Assembly (NCBI RefSeq): GCF_026229185.1 | Contig: NZ_JAGGJA010000017.1 | Coordinates: 35,770 to 99,769 of the forward strand | Source: Fodinibius salsisoli | Lineage (GTDB): Bacteria; Bacteroidota; Rhodothermia; Balneolales; Balneolaceae | DNA length: 64,000 nucleotides | Direction: 5' to 3' | Notes under the pieces: model-generated | Databases searched by the model: none | What the model saw: only the letters and a program-made list of their open reading frames with translations | What the model was told of the DNA's origin: nothing | Shown: positions 18,628 through 29,543 of the stretch, piece by piece | How positions within the stretch are numbered: position 1 is the stretch's first letter | Layout of the letters: every line of letters starts with the position of its first letter | Translations under genes and position numbers: made by a program

Positions 18628-18704
18628 ACCAAACGAGGTTCATTATAAATAGAGCAGTAGAAGAAAAATTATATCATAGTAGTCACCAATCTTTTGGTTA
18701 TTAC

Positions 18705-19112
18705 ATGTTACATGTAATAGACCACTACCAAGAAGCTTATAAAAAAAATAAAGCGTTTTATAACCAACAAGGTAAGAAAGCTAATCCTATTGAACTGGCA
18801 AAATATGGTATTCGAACACATCATAGAATATTTAAAAAGCAGGGAGAATGGATGAGTTTACTTGAATTGCAACAATGTAATGATCCTCTTCAAACAATTG
18901 AATATATTCGTTTTAGCGGTAAATTTGGGTATGATAAAAGTGAGAAAGCCTATCGACCATTGTGGGAATCTGTAGAAGGGACAAAGGTAATGAAAAGCAT
19001 CTATGACAAGATTGAAGATAAACGAATAAGAAGGACCTGGGAGGAAGCAAAAAAATATTTAACCATGTATGAAGAGGGAGAGCTTAAATTATACTATGAG
19101 CCTGATGGTTAA
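18705..19112 (+). CDS. Unknown protein, about 135 aa
   Basis: Not recognised. Soluble, rich in Lys, Tyr and Glu, with no signal peptide or membrane segment; contains SLLELQQCNDPLQTIEYIRF and a helical C terminus. The reading frame is open upstream to about 18633 and looks coding there (residues such as NRAVEEKLYHSSHQSFGYY), with a GAGG ribosome-like site at 18635 but only ATT/ATA start codons, so translation may begin before the ATG given here. It lies between the partition genes and the sialic acid block and is AT-rich. Confidence 0.5.
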   Translation: MLHVIDHYQEAYKKNKAFYNQQGKKANPIELAKYGIRTHHRIFKKQGEWMSLLELQQCNDPLQTIEYIRFSGKFGYDKSEKAYRPLWESVEGTKVMKSIYDKIEDKRIRRTWEEAKKYLTMYEEGELKLYYEPDG

Positions 19113-19280
19113 AAGCTTGAACTTACACATTTCAACAGCTTTTTACTTTTTGGAACGTATATAGTGTCTCAAAAAGTGTGTCTTGGAGGTTTTGTTCCAT
19201 GTTATACATTTTAACGTCGAGAGAGGTGCTTTTGATTATTCCACTTTCGAGAGCCAAAAAGAGCATAATTTAAAGCTCTT

Positions 19281-20132
19281 TCAGTTGTTAAACCGCTTAC
19301 GATAATTGGAAGGGTTCGTATCCATTACTTTTTTAAACTGCTTATTGAAGTTTGAGATGCTATTAAATCCACATTTATAGCTCACTTCCGTTACGTTCAG
19401 GTTTGTTTCCATTAATAACTTGCATGCCTGGCCAATCCTATATTCATTGATATACGTAAAAAAAGTTTTGCCTGTTACTTTTTTGAAATGACGGCAAAAA
19501 GCAGCTTTGGTGAGTCCAATTATATCCACGATATCATCCAACGCAATATCTTTTTGGTAGTTTCGCATTACATATTTGCATGCTTTATTTATCCTCTGGA
19601 AGTCCTTCTTACTGTAAGTTGACGTATAGCCATCACTCGCTAAAGTCTGAGCATTAAAAGTGGTGGATAAACTATTCAGAACTGAAAGGATTTCCAGCAT
19701 ACAATTCGTTCTATCAAGCTCAAACATTGTTAGCATACGGTTAGCAATTTGCTTAGTATCCCCCTTGAACTCAATACCGGATTTTGATTGTTGAATAAGT
19801 TCATAAATAGATTTGAGCTCTGAATAATTAAAGAAACTTTCGTTTAAAAAATTATCATCGAGGTGGATAACAAGTGAGCCAGTCTTGTCCATCCCAGCAC
19901 AATTTTGGTTGCAGCTGAATAAATGCGGCAGTTCTGCTCCAAGAAATAATAGATCTCCTTTGTTTAAGGTAGATACATGGTCACCTATAATTTTTTCTCC
20001 CTCACCTTCCCAAATGTAGATCAACTCATATTCTTCGTGAAAATGCCATAATCCGTCAAAGGATTGTCCAATTGTATTTTTGAGCTTAAATGAGTGATGG
20101 GCATCAACATTTTTCTTGAAAATAGGGTCCAT
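19281..20132 (-). CDS. AraC-family regulator of the sialic acid genes
   Basis: Cytoplasmic regulator with an N-terminal cupin-like ligand-sensing half (FDGLWHFHEEYELIYIWEG, about residues 24-42; GDLLFLGAELPHLF) and a C-terminal AraC DNA-binding domain (about 175-280) with two helix-turn-helix units: LDDIVDIIGLTKAAFCRHFK and NVTEVSYKCGFNSISNFNK. It is last in a minus-strand unit after the symporter and AGE epimerase genes, 59 nt behind the latter. By position it is the likely inducer-responsive activator of the divergent nan units; the ligand (sialic acid or ManNAc) is inferred. Confidence 0.88.
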   Translation of the reverse strand: MDPIFKKNVDAHHSFKLKNTIGQSFDGLWHFHEEYELIYIWEGEGEKIIGDHVSTLNKGDLLFLGAELPHLFSCNQNCAGMDKTGSLVIHLDDNFLNESFFNYSELKSIYELIQQSKSGIEFKGDTKQIANRMLTMFELDRTNCMLEILSVLNSLSTTFNAQTLASDGYTSTYSKKDFQRINKACKYVMRNYQKDIALDDIVDIIGLTKAAFCRHFKKVTGKTFFTYINEYRIGQACKLLMETNLNVTEVSYKCGFNSISNFNKQFKKVMDTNPSNYRKRFNN

Positions 20133-20191
20133 AATACACCTCTATTAATCGTTAAGGAAACTCTTCATAATAATTTATTATATAACAAAAG

Positions 20192-21388
20192 CTATGTCTG
20201 TTTACTTTTTTGAAGTTTAGTTAATTCTTCAAATGTTTGCCAGCATTCATACAGTGCCCGGGGTACATGAAAGCACCCTTTCCATTTGCTTCCTTTTAAT
20301 GGAGTATATCGCTCTCCCCGTCGATTGAGGTATCCAAACCATTCTCCATTATCAGGATCGGGGAATCGAGACCAACTATAGTCATGAACTTTCTGATACC
20401 ACTTCCAACACTTTTCATTATCCGTTAAACGGAATCCTTTGGAAAGTGCTATTAACGTTTCTAAGTGGACCCACCACAACTTTTGGTTCCATTCAAGCTG
20501 GAGTGGAGGGTGCCCCTTGGCATCCAAAAAATAAAAAATACCTCCATACTCTTCGTCCCAACCGTAGTTTAGCAGATCGAGCACAATTTGTACAGCTTTT
20601 TCGATGAGCTCCTGATCATTTCGATTTCGTGCAATTTCCATAATAAACCACATAGCCTCAATTCCATGACCGGGGTTTACCAGCCGCCCTTCATAGCTGT
20701 TAGAGTAGCTGCCATCTTGCAACACGTATTCATGGATGATCTTTTTTTTGCTATCCCAGAAAACATCCGTGATTTCCTGAATGCAGTGGTCTATGGATTG
20801 TTGTACCTGATTTGTATCCAGCACTTCTTCCAATTCAAGGTTTAGCATGCTCAAGATCATGGGAAGGGCAAACCCTTTAAGTGGACGAGTACCGGGAACT
20901 GATTTTTCATACTGTCCTTTTGGGTTATCTTGGCGGGCGAGGATATTTTGGTAGGTAGCAATGGCAATATCACGGGCTTCTTTATTGTCTGTAGCCAAAC
21001 TATACTGGTAAAAGCCAAGGGCAGCGAAGCAGTCAGAAAAAATATTATACGGCTGTATGAGTGGTTCGCCCTGCTGGTTTAGCGAAAAGTACCAGTTTCC
21101 TTCCTTATTTCGCCCATATTGTTTTAAGAATTGATATCCATGGGTTGCTATTTCGAGCCATTGATCCCGTTTTTCTACCCGATTATAGAGCATTGAAAAT
21201 GTCCACACCTGGCGTGCCTGCAGCCAGATGAATTTGTCGGTATCGTAAATACTTCCATCCCGTTCAAGGCATGTAAAATATCCGCCTTCCTCCTCATCAA
21301 TGGAATATTTCTCCCAGAATGGGATAACATCATCTAAGAGTGCATTTTTATATAAATTAGCAAGATATTCTGGTGAACTATTCTTCAT
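20192..21388 (-). CDS. nanE: AGE-family N-acylglucosamine 2-epimerase
   Basis: Predicted to interconvert N-acetylmannosamine and N-acetylglucosamine, the step after NanA in the route known from Bacteroides fragilis. The protein has the alpha6/alpha6-barrel pattern of the family: [18 protein letters not shown] (residues about 50-70), [15 protein letters not shown] (His near 240) and [16 protein letters not shown] (His near 320), which supply the conserved His and Arg residues. Length of 398 is typical. It starts 13 nt after the symporter stop, so they are one operon. The alternative assignment, cellobiose 2-epimerase, is less likely given the neighbours. Confidence 0.9.
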   Translation of the reverse strand: MKNSSPEYLANLYKNALLDDVIPFWEKYSIDEEEGGYFTCLERDGSIYDTDKFIWLQARQVWTFSMLYNRVEKRDQWLEIATHGYQFLKQYGRNKEGNWYFSLNQQGEPLIQPYNIFSDCFAALGFYQYSLATDNKEARDIAIATYQNILARQDNPKGQYEKSVPGTRPLKGFALPMILSMLNLELEEVLDTNQVQQSIDHCIQEITDVFWDSKKKIIHEYVLQDGSYSNSYEGRLVNPGHGIEAMWFIMEIARNRNDQELIEKAVQIVLDLLNYGWDEEYGGIFYFLDAKGHPPLQLEWNQKLWWVHLETLIALSKGFRLTDNEKCWKWYQKVHDYSWSRFPDPDNGEWFGYLNRRGERYTPLKGSKWKGCFHVPRALYECWQTFEELTKLQKSKQT

Positions 21389-21401
21389 AGATGCTGTTTC
21401 T

Positions 21402-24143
21402 TTATCTATTTGATTTAACTAACGTCCGATAGGTTAACCCTTCTAATGCTTTGCCATGGTCCGGCAGCAAAAGGCTTACAAGGTAGCCTGCAATAACACA
21501 GATAGGTATGCCAATAAGTGGATAGATATAGAAGTGAATAGGAGTATGAAATTTTATCAAATATAGGGCCACAATGCTTAAGAGTGCTCCAACGAGAGCA
21601 CCCGTACCATGCGTTCGTTGTGTGAAAATACCCAGTATAAACACTCCTGCGAGTGAACTGCTGAGTAAACCTATCACCTCCTGAAAGAAGAAATAAAGTG
21701 ACTGAATAGGCAAGGTTGCAAGTAGACAGGCAATGAGGGTTCCCAGTGTTCCAATGATAATGGTCACCCAACGAGCTAACTTAAGTCGCGTGTGGTCAGA
21801 TGAGTATGGTACAAATCGTTCATAGAAATCCACGGTAACTACCGTAGCAATACTATGCATGCTGCTGTCTAAGCTGGACATGGAGGCTGAAAAAATACCA
21901 GCAATGAGCAGTCCGGAAAAGCCTATTGGTAACTGTTGGCCAATGAAAAGTGGAAATACCTGATCGTTTTGCATCCCCGTGGATAAAAGGTCTGGATTCA
22001 TTTTATAAAAAACATATAAGCAAGTTCCCAGAGCAAAAAAGAGAAACCCTGTGGGAATTGAAATAATACCATTGGTCCAGATGCTGGAAGCTGCTGATTT
22101 TTCATCTTTAGTCGTTAAATACCTTTGGATGACTGCTTGGTCCGTTGTATAGGGTCCAAACTGTAAGGCAAAAGAGCCAAAGAAAATAGACCAGGTTGCC
22201 AGGGAAGTGAAGCTAAAGTCAAAATTAAAGAATTGTAGCTTACTGTTCTCTAATGCCGTGGTGTATACTACGTCAATACCACCGACATAATTGATGATGA
22301 AATAAATACTATATATGATTCCACTTATGAGAATAATAACTTGAAGTACATCACTCCAGATAACGGCTTCAATACCTCCTAAAGCAGTATAAATGATAGC
22401 CAGTATCCCCATTAGTATGATTGCAGTGTAAATATTCATGTCGAGTATAGCCGTAAGTGTAAGGGCCGGTAAAAAAACGACGATACTCATGCGGCCTAAC
22501 TGAAAAAGGATAAATGAAACGCTCCCAAATAAACGAACGGCAAGATGGAACCTCTTTTCCAGATATTCATAGGCCGAAGTGACGTTAAGCCGGTGAAAGA
22601 AGGGTAGATAAAAATAGATAACGACTGGGGCCATCAGGAAGATTGTAAAATAGGAGATATAGACTACCCAATTGTCGGCGAAAGCCAATACCGGAGTAGA
22701 AATAAATGTGATAGCGCTTAATTGAGTGGCATAAATACTAAGTCCAGCAGCCCACCAAGGAATACGATTGCCTGCCAGAAAATAGTCGTCAGTGGCATTT
22801 TCTCGTCTTGAAAAATAAAAGCCCATTCCTACTAAAACCAGTCCATATAACCCCAAAGCCCCATAATTCACCCATCCAAATGCGGGTGATTGTGAACTGA
22901 TTCTACCCTGCCAAACTTTGGGGGTACGTACACTAGGCTGTATTTCCCCGCTTGGCAGAATAATTTGATCGTTCCATTTAAGCACTCGGGTAGTGACTGG
23001 GGATGGAGAGGGCAGATCGCCAATTTTATGCCAGCTGTCGGTAATCGTATGATACGCCAAGACATCACTGGAAAAAGGATTTTTCTGGGTTAGGTTTTGT
23101 CGGATCTCTTTATTTAGTTGGTTTATTTTTTGTCGAATAGCTTCTTTTTGCGAGGATTCAGCTGCTTCCAGTTGCCTTTTTAAGGAATCGCGTTTAGCGG
23201 CTTTATCCAGGCGCGACAATAAAGCTTGACCGGGGGCACCGCCAAATACAACGATATGGGCATCACCCAGTGAAAGAGCTGAGCCCCCCATCACAGAGCG
23301 ACTGTGATTATTTGACAAGTCATTCCCCACATTTTGAAGTTTCTTCCATTCTTTACTTTTAATATTGAAACGATAGGCGTCCTCCAGAACTTTCATTTTG
23401 CCATTCGGATGAACATTACGTCCACTGAACAAGAAAAAATAAGGCATATCCCCTTTATGCTGAGTTGCTGCGACGGGAAGAACGCGGGATGGTCCCGGCC
23501 ATGGGGGAAGCTTTTCCCACCGGAATTGAGTTGGTTGATTTTGTTTTGAAAGGTCGAGTCTCCAAAAACTTTTCGAAGCTTGTGGTTTATTCATCGTATG
23601 TTGGCCGCCGGCTACGTAAATCATATCTCCCAGTCGTGCAGCATCCATAAAAGCGAGAGGCCGGGGCAAAGAGGGGAGTGTATCCAATGCAATCGATTTT
23701 TCTTGTGAATGCCATTTGAGTTGAAATACCATGTTGGACACAGAGTTGCCATCTGCCCCGCCGATAAGGATAAGTCTATTGTCACTTTCAACCGTTGCCC
23801 CATAGGCAAGCGGTTTGGGTAGTGTATGGGCAGAATCGGATTGCCAGCCATACCCCGTGCTATCTTTGTTAAGGATATGAATCTGATCGTAAAACACTTT
23901 TTGCCCACCTTCCCATGGTTTTCGCTTGGGAAAATTGGCTCCACCGGCCAAAATGAGCATATCGTTGTTCAGGATACCAGAAAATGCTCCTGCAAGCCCT
24001 TCTTGGTTGGGTAGGTCAGGTAGTGATTTCCAGTTTATAATTTCTTTTGATTGTTCCTTGTCTGGAAGCTCTTGAGCGGAGACTAATCCAGAAGGTAACA
24101 AAAGAAGGGATAAAAAGAATAAATACGCAGGTCGGAATGCCAT
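21402..24143 (-). CDS. Kelch-type sialic acid mutarotase fused to an SSS sodium symporter
   Basis: Two-part protein. After a signal peptide ([19 protein letters not shown]), residues of about 30-420 are a Kelch propeller related to the NanM mutarotase ([20 protein letters not shown] start, [38 protein letters not shown]). The C-terminal 490 residues are a sodium:solute symporter with about 13 membrane helices, starting at [19 protein letters not shown] and containing [18 protein letters not shown]. The fusion would convert sialic acid anomers outside and import the product with sodium. The ATG at 24143 gives the better signal peptide; a GTG at 24161 is possible. First gene of the minus-strand unit. 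Confidence 0.9.
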   Translation of the reverse strand: MAFRPAYLFFLSLLLLPSGLVSAQELPDKEQSKEIINWKSLPDLPNQEGLAGAFSGILNNDMLILAGGANFPKRKPWEGGQKVFYDQIHILNKDSTGYGWQSDSAHTLPKPLAYGATVESDNRLILIGGADGNSVSNMVFQLKWHSQEKSIALDTLPSLPRPLAFMDAARLGDMIYVAGGQHTMNKPQASKSFWRLDLSKQNQPTQFRWEKLPPWPGPSRVLPVAATQHKGDMPYFFLFSGRNVHPNGKMKVLEDAYRFNIKSKEWKKLQNVGNDLSNNHSRSVMGGSALSLGDAHIVVFGGAPGQALLSRLDKAAKRDSLKRQLEAAESSQKEAIRQKINQLNKEIRQNLTQKNPFSSDVLAYHTITDSWHKIGDLPSPSPVTTRVLKWNDQIILPSGEIQPSVRTPKVWQGRISSQSPAFGWVNYGALGLYGLVLVGMGFYFSRRENATDDYFLAGNRIPWWAAGLSIYATQLSAITFISTPVLAFADNWVVYISYFTIFLMAPVVIYFYLPFFHRLNVTSAYEYLEKRFHLAVRLFGSVSFILFQLGRMSIVVFLPALTLTAILDMNIYTAIILMGILAIIYTALGGIEAVIWSDVLQVIILISGIIYSIYFIINYVGGIDVVYTTALENSKLQFFNFDFSFTSLATWSIFFGSFALQFGPYTTDQAVIQRYLTTKDEKSAASSIWTNGIISIPTGFLFFALGTCLYVFYKMNPDLLSTGMQNDQVFPLFIGQQLPIGFSGLLIAGIFSASMSSLDSSMHSIATVVTVDFYERFVPYSSDHTRLKLARWVTIIIGTLGTLIACLLATLPIQSLYFFFQEVIGLLSSSLAGVFILGIFTQRTHGTGALVGALLSIVALYLIKFHTPIHFYIYPLIGIPICVIAGYLVSLLLPDHGKALEGLTYRTLVKSNR

Positions 24144-24709
24144 GGTGTAATGAGTCCTCACTTAAATTGGATATAGCCATTAGTATCTAAGCTATATCAA
24201 CTTTTTAATGATATGGAGATAGGCTGTAGCGCGATAAAAGGAGTTCTACCGCTATATTTATCGCTTGGAGGACTTGATTAATTTATAAAAGAAATGGAGA
24301 ATTCAAAAAGTTTTTTGTCCACCCTTCAAATATACAACATGAGGTATCTTGGCATATTCCTTTTGAAGTAATTTGAAAAACTATCTGAAAATGGGCTTGA
24401 CATGTAAGCTTCCCAAAATTGATTGCACTGTTCTTAACCAATTTACTACACAGAAAAATTGCCACTTTATTAACGGTTTTCTGATAAATAAATACTTGAA
24501 TATCAATATAGTGGCAAGGAGAGTCAATTCTTGAGTAGATATGAGTGCAGCTGTTCGACATTATGGCTTTGGAGATAAGGCTTGGAGGCTGAAAACTTCA
24601 AATAAAAACGCTAAATCAGCTAAAATTTAAATCTGAAATTAATTTACCCAGACAGGATAGATCAGTAAAAAAGATAACAGGGATTTCCAACCTATAAAGA
24701 TAAGATGTT
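24144..24709. promoter_or_regulatory. Divergent control region of the sialic acid genes
   Basis: About 565 bp between the minus-strand symporter operon and the plus-strand SusC operon; both promoters must lie here. An inverted repeat GCGATAAA (24231-24238) / TTTATCGC (24257-24264) with an 18-nt gap is a candidate operator, flanked by a second short pair (GTAGCG, CGCTAT). A 92-codon minus-strand frame at 24283-24561 has no recognisable product and is not called. No unambiguous Bacteroidota-type promoter (TTTG and TAnnTTTG) could be fixed by eye. Confidence 0.45.
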
Positions 24710-27700
24710 ATGAAAACTCAGTTACGTTTAGTACAAATTTTAGTAGTTTGCCTGATACTATTGGGACAGGCTAATATATCGAAGGCCCAGGATCAGCTGA
24801 CGGTCAAAGGGACCGTTACGGTTCAGGAATCCGGTAATACCCTTCCGGGCGTTAATGTAGTTGTAAAGGGTACAACGCAGGGTACCTCTACGGGTGCAAA
24901 CGGGCATTACGAAATTATGGTATCAGAGAATGATACCCTTGTATTCAGTGCTGTAGGATTCGCCACCCAAGAAGTTGCTGTAGCAGGTAGATCAGCAATT
25001 GATATTGCTATGGTTGCAAGTGTAGCAGAGCTGGATGAAATGGTCGTCATCGGTTATGGAGAACAATCCAGGAAAACGCTTACAACATCCGTTGCCAAAA
25101 TGGATACATCGGTGCTTAACAATGTTCCTTTTGCCAATGTAAGCTCAGCATTGCAGGGTAGCGTTTCCGGGTTAAGGGTACAAACAACAACCGGACAGCC
25201 AGGAGCTTCTCCGCAGGTTGTTTTAAGAGGTGGAACCTCAATCAGTAATCCAGATGGTGCCACTCCACTTTATATCGTTGACGGGGTTAAAAAGAGTAAT
25301 CTTAATGATATCAGTTCCAATAATATTGAAAGTATCCAGGTGCTTAAGGATGCAGCTTCGACCGCTATTTACGGGGCACGGGCCTCTAATGGTGTTATTA
25401 TTGTAGAGACAAAATCAGGACAACGCGGAACTACTCAGATCAACTACCGATCGAGCATACAAATGAGCCAGCTAGGTGATTTTTATGATCTTGGCACAGC
25501 CCGCGAGTATATTAAGTTTGCTCGTATGGGAATGGCTGCAACCGGAGAAAAACATCCCGAATTTTTGGGCCGTCTCGATATGGCTAATGGCTTCGGTACG
25601 GGTAACGATCTGACCAAAAATACGGCTTTTACCACTCAATATCTGACGCCGGACAATGAGCATAAGCTCAATGAAGGCTGGCAGAGTATGCCTGATCCTC
25701 TTGATCCATCCCAAACGATTATTTTTAAATCGACGGACTGGCAGGATAAGTTATTCCGTACAGCAATGACGACCAACCACTATTTGTCAGCTTCGGGGGG
25801 ATCTGAAGTTGCTACATATCGAGTGGGAGCAGGGTACCTGAGTAATGAAGGAGCTGCAATACAGACCGGATACCGTCGACTCAACTTTGATGCCAGCGGA
25901 AGCGTCAAGGTGCGTGAGAACATTGATGTCAATGCCAACGTGAATTTTAGCAATTCGAGTGATGAGCAGGTATTCAATATCAATCAGATATTTCAGCGTT
26001 CACTGGCCCTGCCATCGACTGCAAAATTTCGTTATGAGGATGGCACGCTGGCCCCAGGACAGAACCGTAGTATCGGAAATCCGGTGTATCACCTTAATCG
26101 TAGTGTATCCGAGAATAACCTTAATCGGTTGACGTTGGGATTAAATGCCCATTGGCAAATTGCAGATAACCTATCATTTGAGCCCTCAGCCTCATTATAT
26201 ACGGTTCAGGGCATAGATAATGAATTTCAAAAATCGTATTTCTTTTCTGCGAACCAGTTTATCGATTCCCGTGATGCCTCAGGTTCTCATAGCCTGTTCT
26301 GGCAACGTGAATTAGATGGGGTCTTTACCTATGATAATACTTTTGGCCAAGATCATAATTTTTCTGCTAAGGCCGGGTTTTCATATTTCGACCGTAAGAA
26401 CTATAGTTTGTTTGCAGCTGGACGAGGAGCAGCCACTGATAATATCCCTACATTGAATGCTTCTTCAGAAGAAACAGCGGTCTCGAGCAGCACCTCTCAT
26501 CAGGTTATCGCAGGATATTTTGGTAGGATAAGTTACGATTACAACCAAAAATATCTTTTATCTGCCTCGGGACGATATGACGGGGCTTCAAATTTAGGGG
26601 GCAATAATAAATGGGGCTTCTTTCCAGGAGTGTCAGTAGGATGGAATGTACATGAAGAAAAGTTTTGGTCGTCAATTCCTGATGTGGCATCCTCATTTAA
26701 ACTGCGTGGAAGTTATGGAGTTACCGGAAATATCAGTGGCCTGTCGGACTTCCACGCTCAGGGGCAATATAGTGTTGGCTCTGAGTATAACGGTCAGCCT
26801 ATGGTCACTAGCACTCGACTGCCTAATCAGGACCTGAAGTGGGAGCGTTCCAGAACTGTAGATGTTGGGTTCGATTTGGGATTGTTTAATGACCAAGTGA
26901 CTGTACTCTTTGATTATTACCGTCGCGTTACGGATGATCTGCTTCAAAGTCTTGAACTGCCACAATATACCGGCTTCACCAGCATCTTGACGAACCTCGG
27001 ATCGCTGGAGAATAAAGGTGTTGAATTTGAAATACAGGGGGATGTTATCCAAAATCGTTCCGGCTTTAATTGGTCGCTGGGTGCTAACGCTTCCTATAAT
27101 CAAAATAAAATTCTGGAGCTTCCCGAAAACGATAATGAAAATAACCGCATCGGGGGCATACTGGTGTATGATCGCTCCTCTGGTGAATATGTGTACAAAG
27201 GGGGCTTGCAAGAAGGAGGACGTCTCGGTGACCTTTTTGCCTACCAGCAGCTAGGCATTTATGCAACGGATGAAGAGGCGGCGAATGGCCCTACCGATGA
27301 ACTTGTAGCTGGTTCGGATAAAACAAAATTTGCCGGAGATGTTCGATGGTTGGACAAAGACGATAATGGCACGATCGATTCTCGCGATCGGGTTTATGCA
27401 GGTAATATCCTTCCCAACTGGACCGGAGGTTTTTCTAATACCTTCAGCTATAAAAATTTATCTCTTATAGTTCGTACAGACTTTGCACTCGGACATACCA
27501 TCTACAATGAAAGCTTAGCCCGTTTTAACGGACAATTTCAGGGTGATATCAATATCTCGAAGGAAGTCGTCAATCAATCGTGGTTATCCGATCGACGGCA
27601 AACGGATGTTCCTCGTTATTACTGGGCAGATCAGTTAGCGCAGAATAACCTGTTCCGTGGTAATACCCGTTACTATGAAAAGGGCGATTACCTGGCCCTG

Positions 27701-27901
27701 CGGGAGATTACGCTCAGCTATACCTTGCCAACTAGGTGGGTAAAGACACTGGGCATCCGTAATGTAAGAGCTTATGCGACCGGTAATAACCTGCATTATT
27801 TTACGAATTACAAAGGGCTGCTTCCCGAAGAGGGAGGGCAAGACAGCGGAAGATATCCTAATCCACAAAGTTTCATTTTTGGAATCAATGTGGGCTTGTA
27901 A
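24710..27901 (+). CDS. SusC/RagA-type TonB-dependent receptor (sialoglycan uptake)
   Basis: Complete outer-membrane receptor of 1063 residues. Signal peptide (LVQILVVCLILLGQANIS, cut near KAQ), then a carboxypeptidase-regulatory-like domain (VKGTVTVQESGNTLPGVNVV), the TonB-box-like VAELDEMVVIGYG, the plug (PLYIVDGVKKSN, STAIYGARASNGVIIVETKS) and the 22-strand barrel ending in FIFGINVGL. No STN domain, unlike the receptor at the left edge. With the SusD gene 53 nt downstream and the sialidase after it, this is a compact sialic acid utilisation locus. Transcribed divergently from the symporter operon. Confidence 0.94.
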   Translation: MKTQLRLVQILVVCLILLGQANISKAQDQLTVKGTVTVQESGNTLPGVNVVVKGTTQGTSTGANGHYEIMVSENDTLVFSAVGFATQEVAVAGRSAIDIAMVASVAELDEMVVIGYGEQSRKTLTTSVAKMDTSVLNNVPFANVSSALQGSVSGLRVQTTTGQPGASPQVVLRGGTSISNPDGATPLYIVDGVKKSNLNDISSNNIESIQVLKDAASTAIYGARASNGVIIVETKSGQRGTTQINYRSSIQMSQLGDFYDLGTAREYIKFARMGMAATGEKHPEFLGRLDMANGFGTGNDLTKNTAFTTQYLTPDNEHKLNEGWQSMPDPLDPSQTIIFKSTDWQDKLFRTAMTTNHYLSASGGSEVATYRVGAGYLSNEGAAIQTGYRRLNFDASGSVKVRENIDVNANVNFSNSSDEQVFNINQIFQRSLALPSTAKFRYEDGTLAPGQNRSIGNPVYHLNRSVSENNLNRLTLGLNAHWQIADNLSFEPSASLYTVQGIDNEFQKSYFFSANQFIDSRDASGSHSLFWQRELDGVFTYDNTFGQDHNFSAKAGFSYFDRKNYSLFAAGRGAATDNIPTLNASSEETAVSSSTSHQVIAGYFGRISYDYNQKYLLSASGRYDGASNLGGNNKWGFFPGVSVGWNVHEEKFWSSIPDVASSFKLRGSYGVTGNISGLSDFHAQGQYSVGSEYNGQPMVTSTRLPNQDLKWERSRTVDVGFDLGLFNDQVTVLFDYYRRVTDDLLQSLELPQYTGFTSILTNLGSLENKGVEFEIQGDVIQNRSGFNWSLGANASYNQNKILELPENDNENNRIGGILVYDRSSGEYVYKGGLQEGGRLGDLFAYQQLGIYATDEEAANGPTDELVAGSDKTKFAGDVRWLDKDDNGTIDSRDRVYAGNILPNWTGGFSNTFSYKNLSLIVRTDFALGHTIYNESLARFNGQFQGDINISKEVVNQSWLSDRRQTDVPRYYWADQLAQNNLFRGNTRYYEKGDYLALREITLSYTLPTRWVKTLGIRNVRAYATGNNLHYFTNYKGLLPEEGGQDSGRYPNPQSFIFGINVGL

Positions 27902-27953
27902 AAAGAAGGGCTGATATACCAATTAAAAAATTCAAGAAATATAGCATAGTATT

Positions 27954-29423
27954 ATGAAACGAATACTCAACATATCATTTTTGATTGTCGGTCTTGTTAT
28001 GGCCGTTTCATGCACAGATAACTTAGAGCTTTCACCAACCAGTACGATTACCTCCAATTCATTTTGGCAAAATGAGCAGGATGCCATGGGTGGGTTGAAT
28101 AGTATGTACCAATGGTTCCGCCCACAGGTATCCTCAAACTTATATATTTGGGGAGGCGCCAGAAGTGAGGAGTTGTCGTATGGATTACAGGCTTCAGAAG
28201 GGCGCGAGCGTTATTTTGAGAATACCATCGACGCTAATTTCGCTGGTCCCGATTGGATACGGCTTTATACGACCATTTATGCGGCAAATTTAGCAATTGC
28301 TGAAATTCCGGACATTAATTTTACTGAGGAATCCGATAAAAGCAGAGCATTGGCACGAGCTCATACAATGAGAGCCTATGTTTATTTTATACTTGCAAGA
28401 ACATGGGGAGATGTTCCCATGGTAACTGAACCCATAGATGGTTTTCCCGAGAGCACCGGTAAGGAACGAACCGATGTTAATGAGATCTTTAATCTTATCA
28501 AACAAGACCTGGATGAAGCACTTAGCCTGTTTCCGGATAATAGCTTCCCAGATTGCAGGTGCCAATGGTCCCGTCCTGCTGCTAATGCGTTGAAAGGTAA
28601 TGTAAATCTCTGGACAGCTAAACAAATGGATGGCGGCCAAGAAGATTTGCAAGCAGCTTTGACGGCTCTGCAGCAAGTCCAAGAGGCAGATGTTTCGCTA
28701 CTGCAGAATTTTGACGACATTTTCAGGTACAATAATAAGGGTAACAGTGAAATCCTGATGGCAGTCCATTTCGAAGATTTAGAATCTGGAGCAATGTATA
28801 ACAACTCCATGTATGTACGTAATGATCAGATTCCTTCAAATGTAGATGAGGAATCTAAAGAAGTACTGGGGACCGGAGGTGGACTCAACCGTTGGGCTCC
28901 ATCAGAGTTATTGAGAAACCAGTTTACGGAAGATGACAGTCGCAAAGAGGCTTCTTTTGCTGAACTTTATACCGTTGAAAACGGTGATTCCACCTTCTAT
29001 GCCTCTGCTGTTACTAAGTTTCGTGGTTTTGTAGATGCCGGAGCTCGTAAGTTTCTGGATGATGTTATTCTTTATCGGTATGCGGATGTCCTGTTAATGA
29101 TCGCAGAAGCCAAGAATGCCTTGGGACAGGATCCAAGTGCAGAGATCAATCAGGTACGACAGCGAGCATATGGAGATGACTTTTCTGATCATCTGTTTGT
29201 TAATGGTTCTCAAGAAGTTAATGAGGAGGCTATTTTACAAGAACGCTTGCGTGAATTAGCTTTTGAAGGCAAACGCTGGTGGGATCTCGTAAGGTTTGGA
29301 AAAGCATTTGATCTGGTGCCATCGCTACACGATGACCAGGGCGAAGGTCATCTACTTTTGTGGCCTATCCCAGAAAGCACACGAAGTCTTAACGGACTGG
29401 TTGAGCAAAATCCAGGGTATTAA
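27954..29423 (+). CDS. SusD/RagB-family lipoprotein (sialoglycan binding)
   Basis: Surface glycan-binding lipoprotein partner of the preceding receptor. Lipobox MAVSCTDN (Cys about residue 21), the family N-terminal motif (SFWQNEQDAMGGLNSMY, about 42-58), the TPR-like ALARAHTMRAYVYFILARTWGDVP, and the C-terminal signature RLRELAFEGKRWWDLVRFGK-type segment. Length 489 is normal. Ligand specificity for sialylated glycans is inferred from the sialidase and NanA-like genes in the same unit. Confidence 0.93.
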   Translation: MKRILNISFLIVGLVMAVSCTDNLELSPTSTITSNSFWQNEQDAMGGLNSMYQWFRPQVSSNLYIWGGARSEELSYGLQASEGRERYFENTIDANFAGPDWIRLYTTIYAANLAIAEIPDINFTEESDKSRALARAHTMRAYVYFILARTWGDVPMVTEPIDGFPESTGKERTDVNEIFNLIKQDLDEALSLFPDNSFPDCRCQWSRPAANALKGNVNLWTAKQMDGGQEDLQAALTALQQVQEADVSLLQNFDDIFRYNNKGNSEILMAVHFEDLESGAMYNNSMYVRNDQIPSNVDEESKEVLGTGGGLNRWAPSELLRNQFTEDDSRKEASFAELYTVENGDSTFYASAVTKFRGFVDAGARKFLDDVILYRYADVLLMIAEAKNALGQDPSAEINQVRQRAYGDDFSDHLFVNGSQEVNEEAILQERLRELAFEGKRWWDLVRFGKAFDLVPSLHDDQGEGHLLLWPIPESTRSLNGLVEQNPGY

Positions 29424-29452
29424 AAAAGAATTTACATTTAAGAAATCCCCTT

Positions 29453-29502
29453 CCTGGCCTGACCTTGTTACGCTTAGTGCGAACCAGTGAGTGAAGGCCG
29501 GG
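29453..29502 (+). terminator. Hairpin between susD and the sialidase gene
   Basis: CCTGGCCT (29453-29460) pairs with AGGCCGGG (29495-29502) and the enclosed segment can itself fold (GTTACGC / GCGAAC). A T-rich tract (TTTTATTTT) follows. It looks like an intrinsic terminator or attenuator that would lower sialidase expression relative to the SusC/SusD pair. Confidence 0.45.
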
Positions 29503-29543
29503 TTTTATTTTACAACAATTGAAATATTGATAATTTGAAAACT

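Noticed and set aside
24283..24561. 92-codon minus-strand frame in the divergent nan control region
   Set aside because: Composition is Cys/Ser/Ile-rich without any domain pattern, has no ribosome site, and occupies the region that must hold two promoters.
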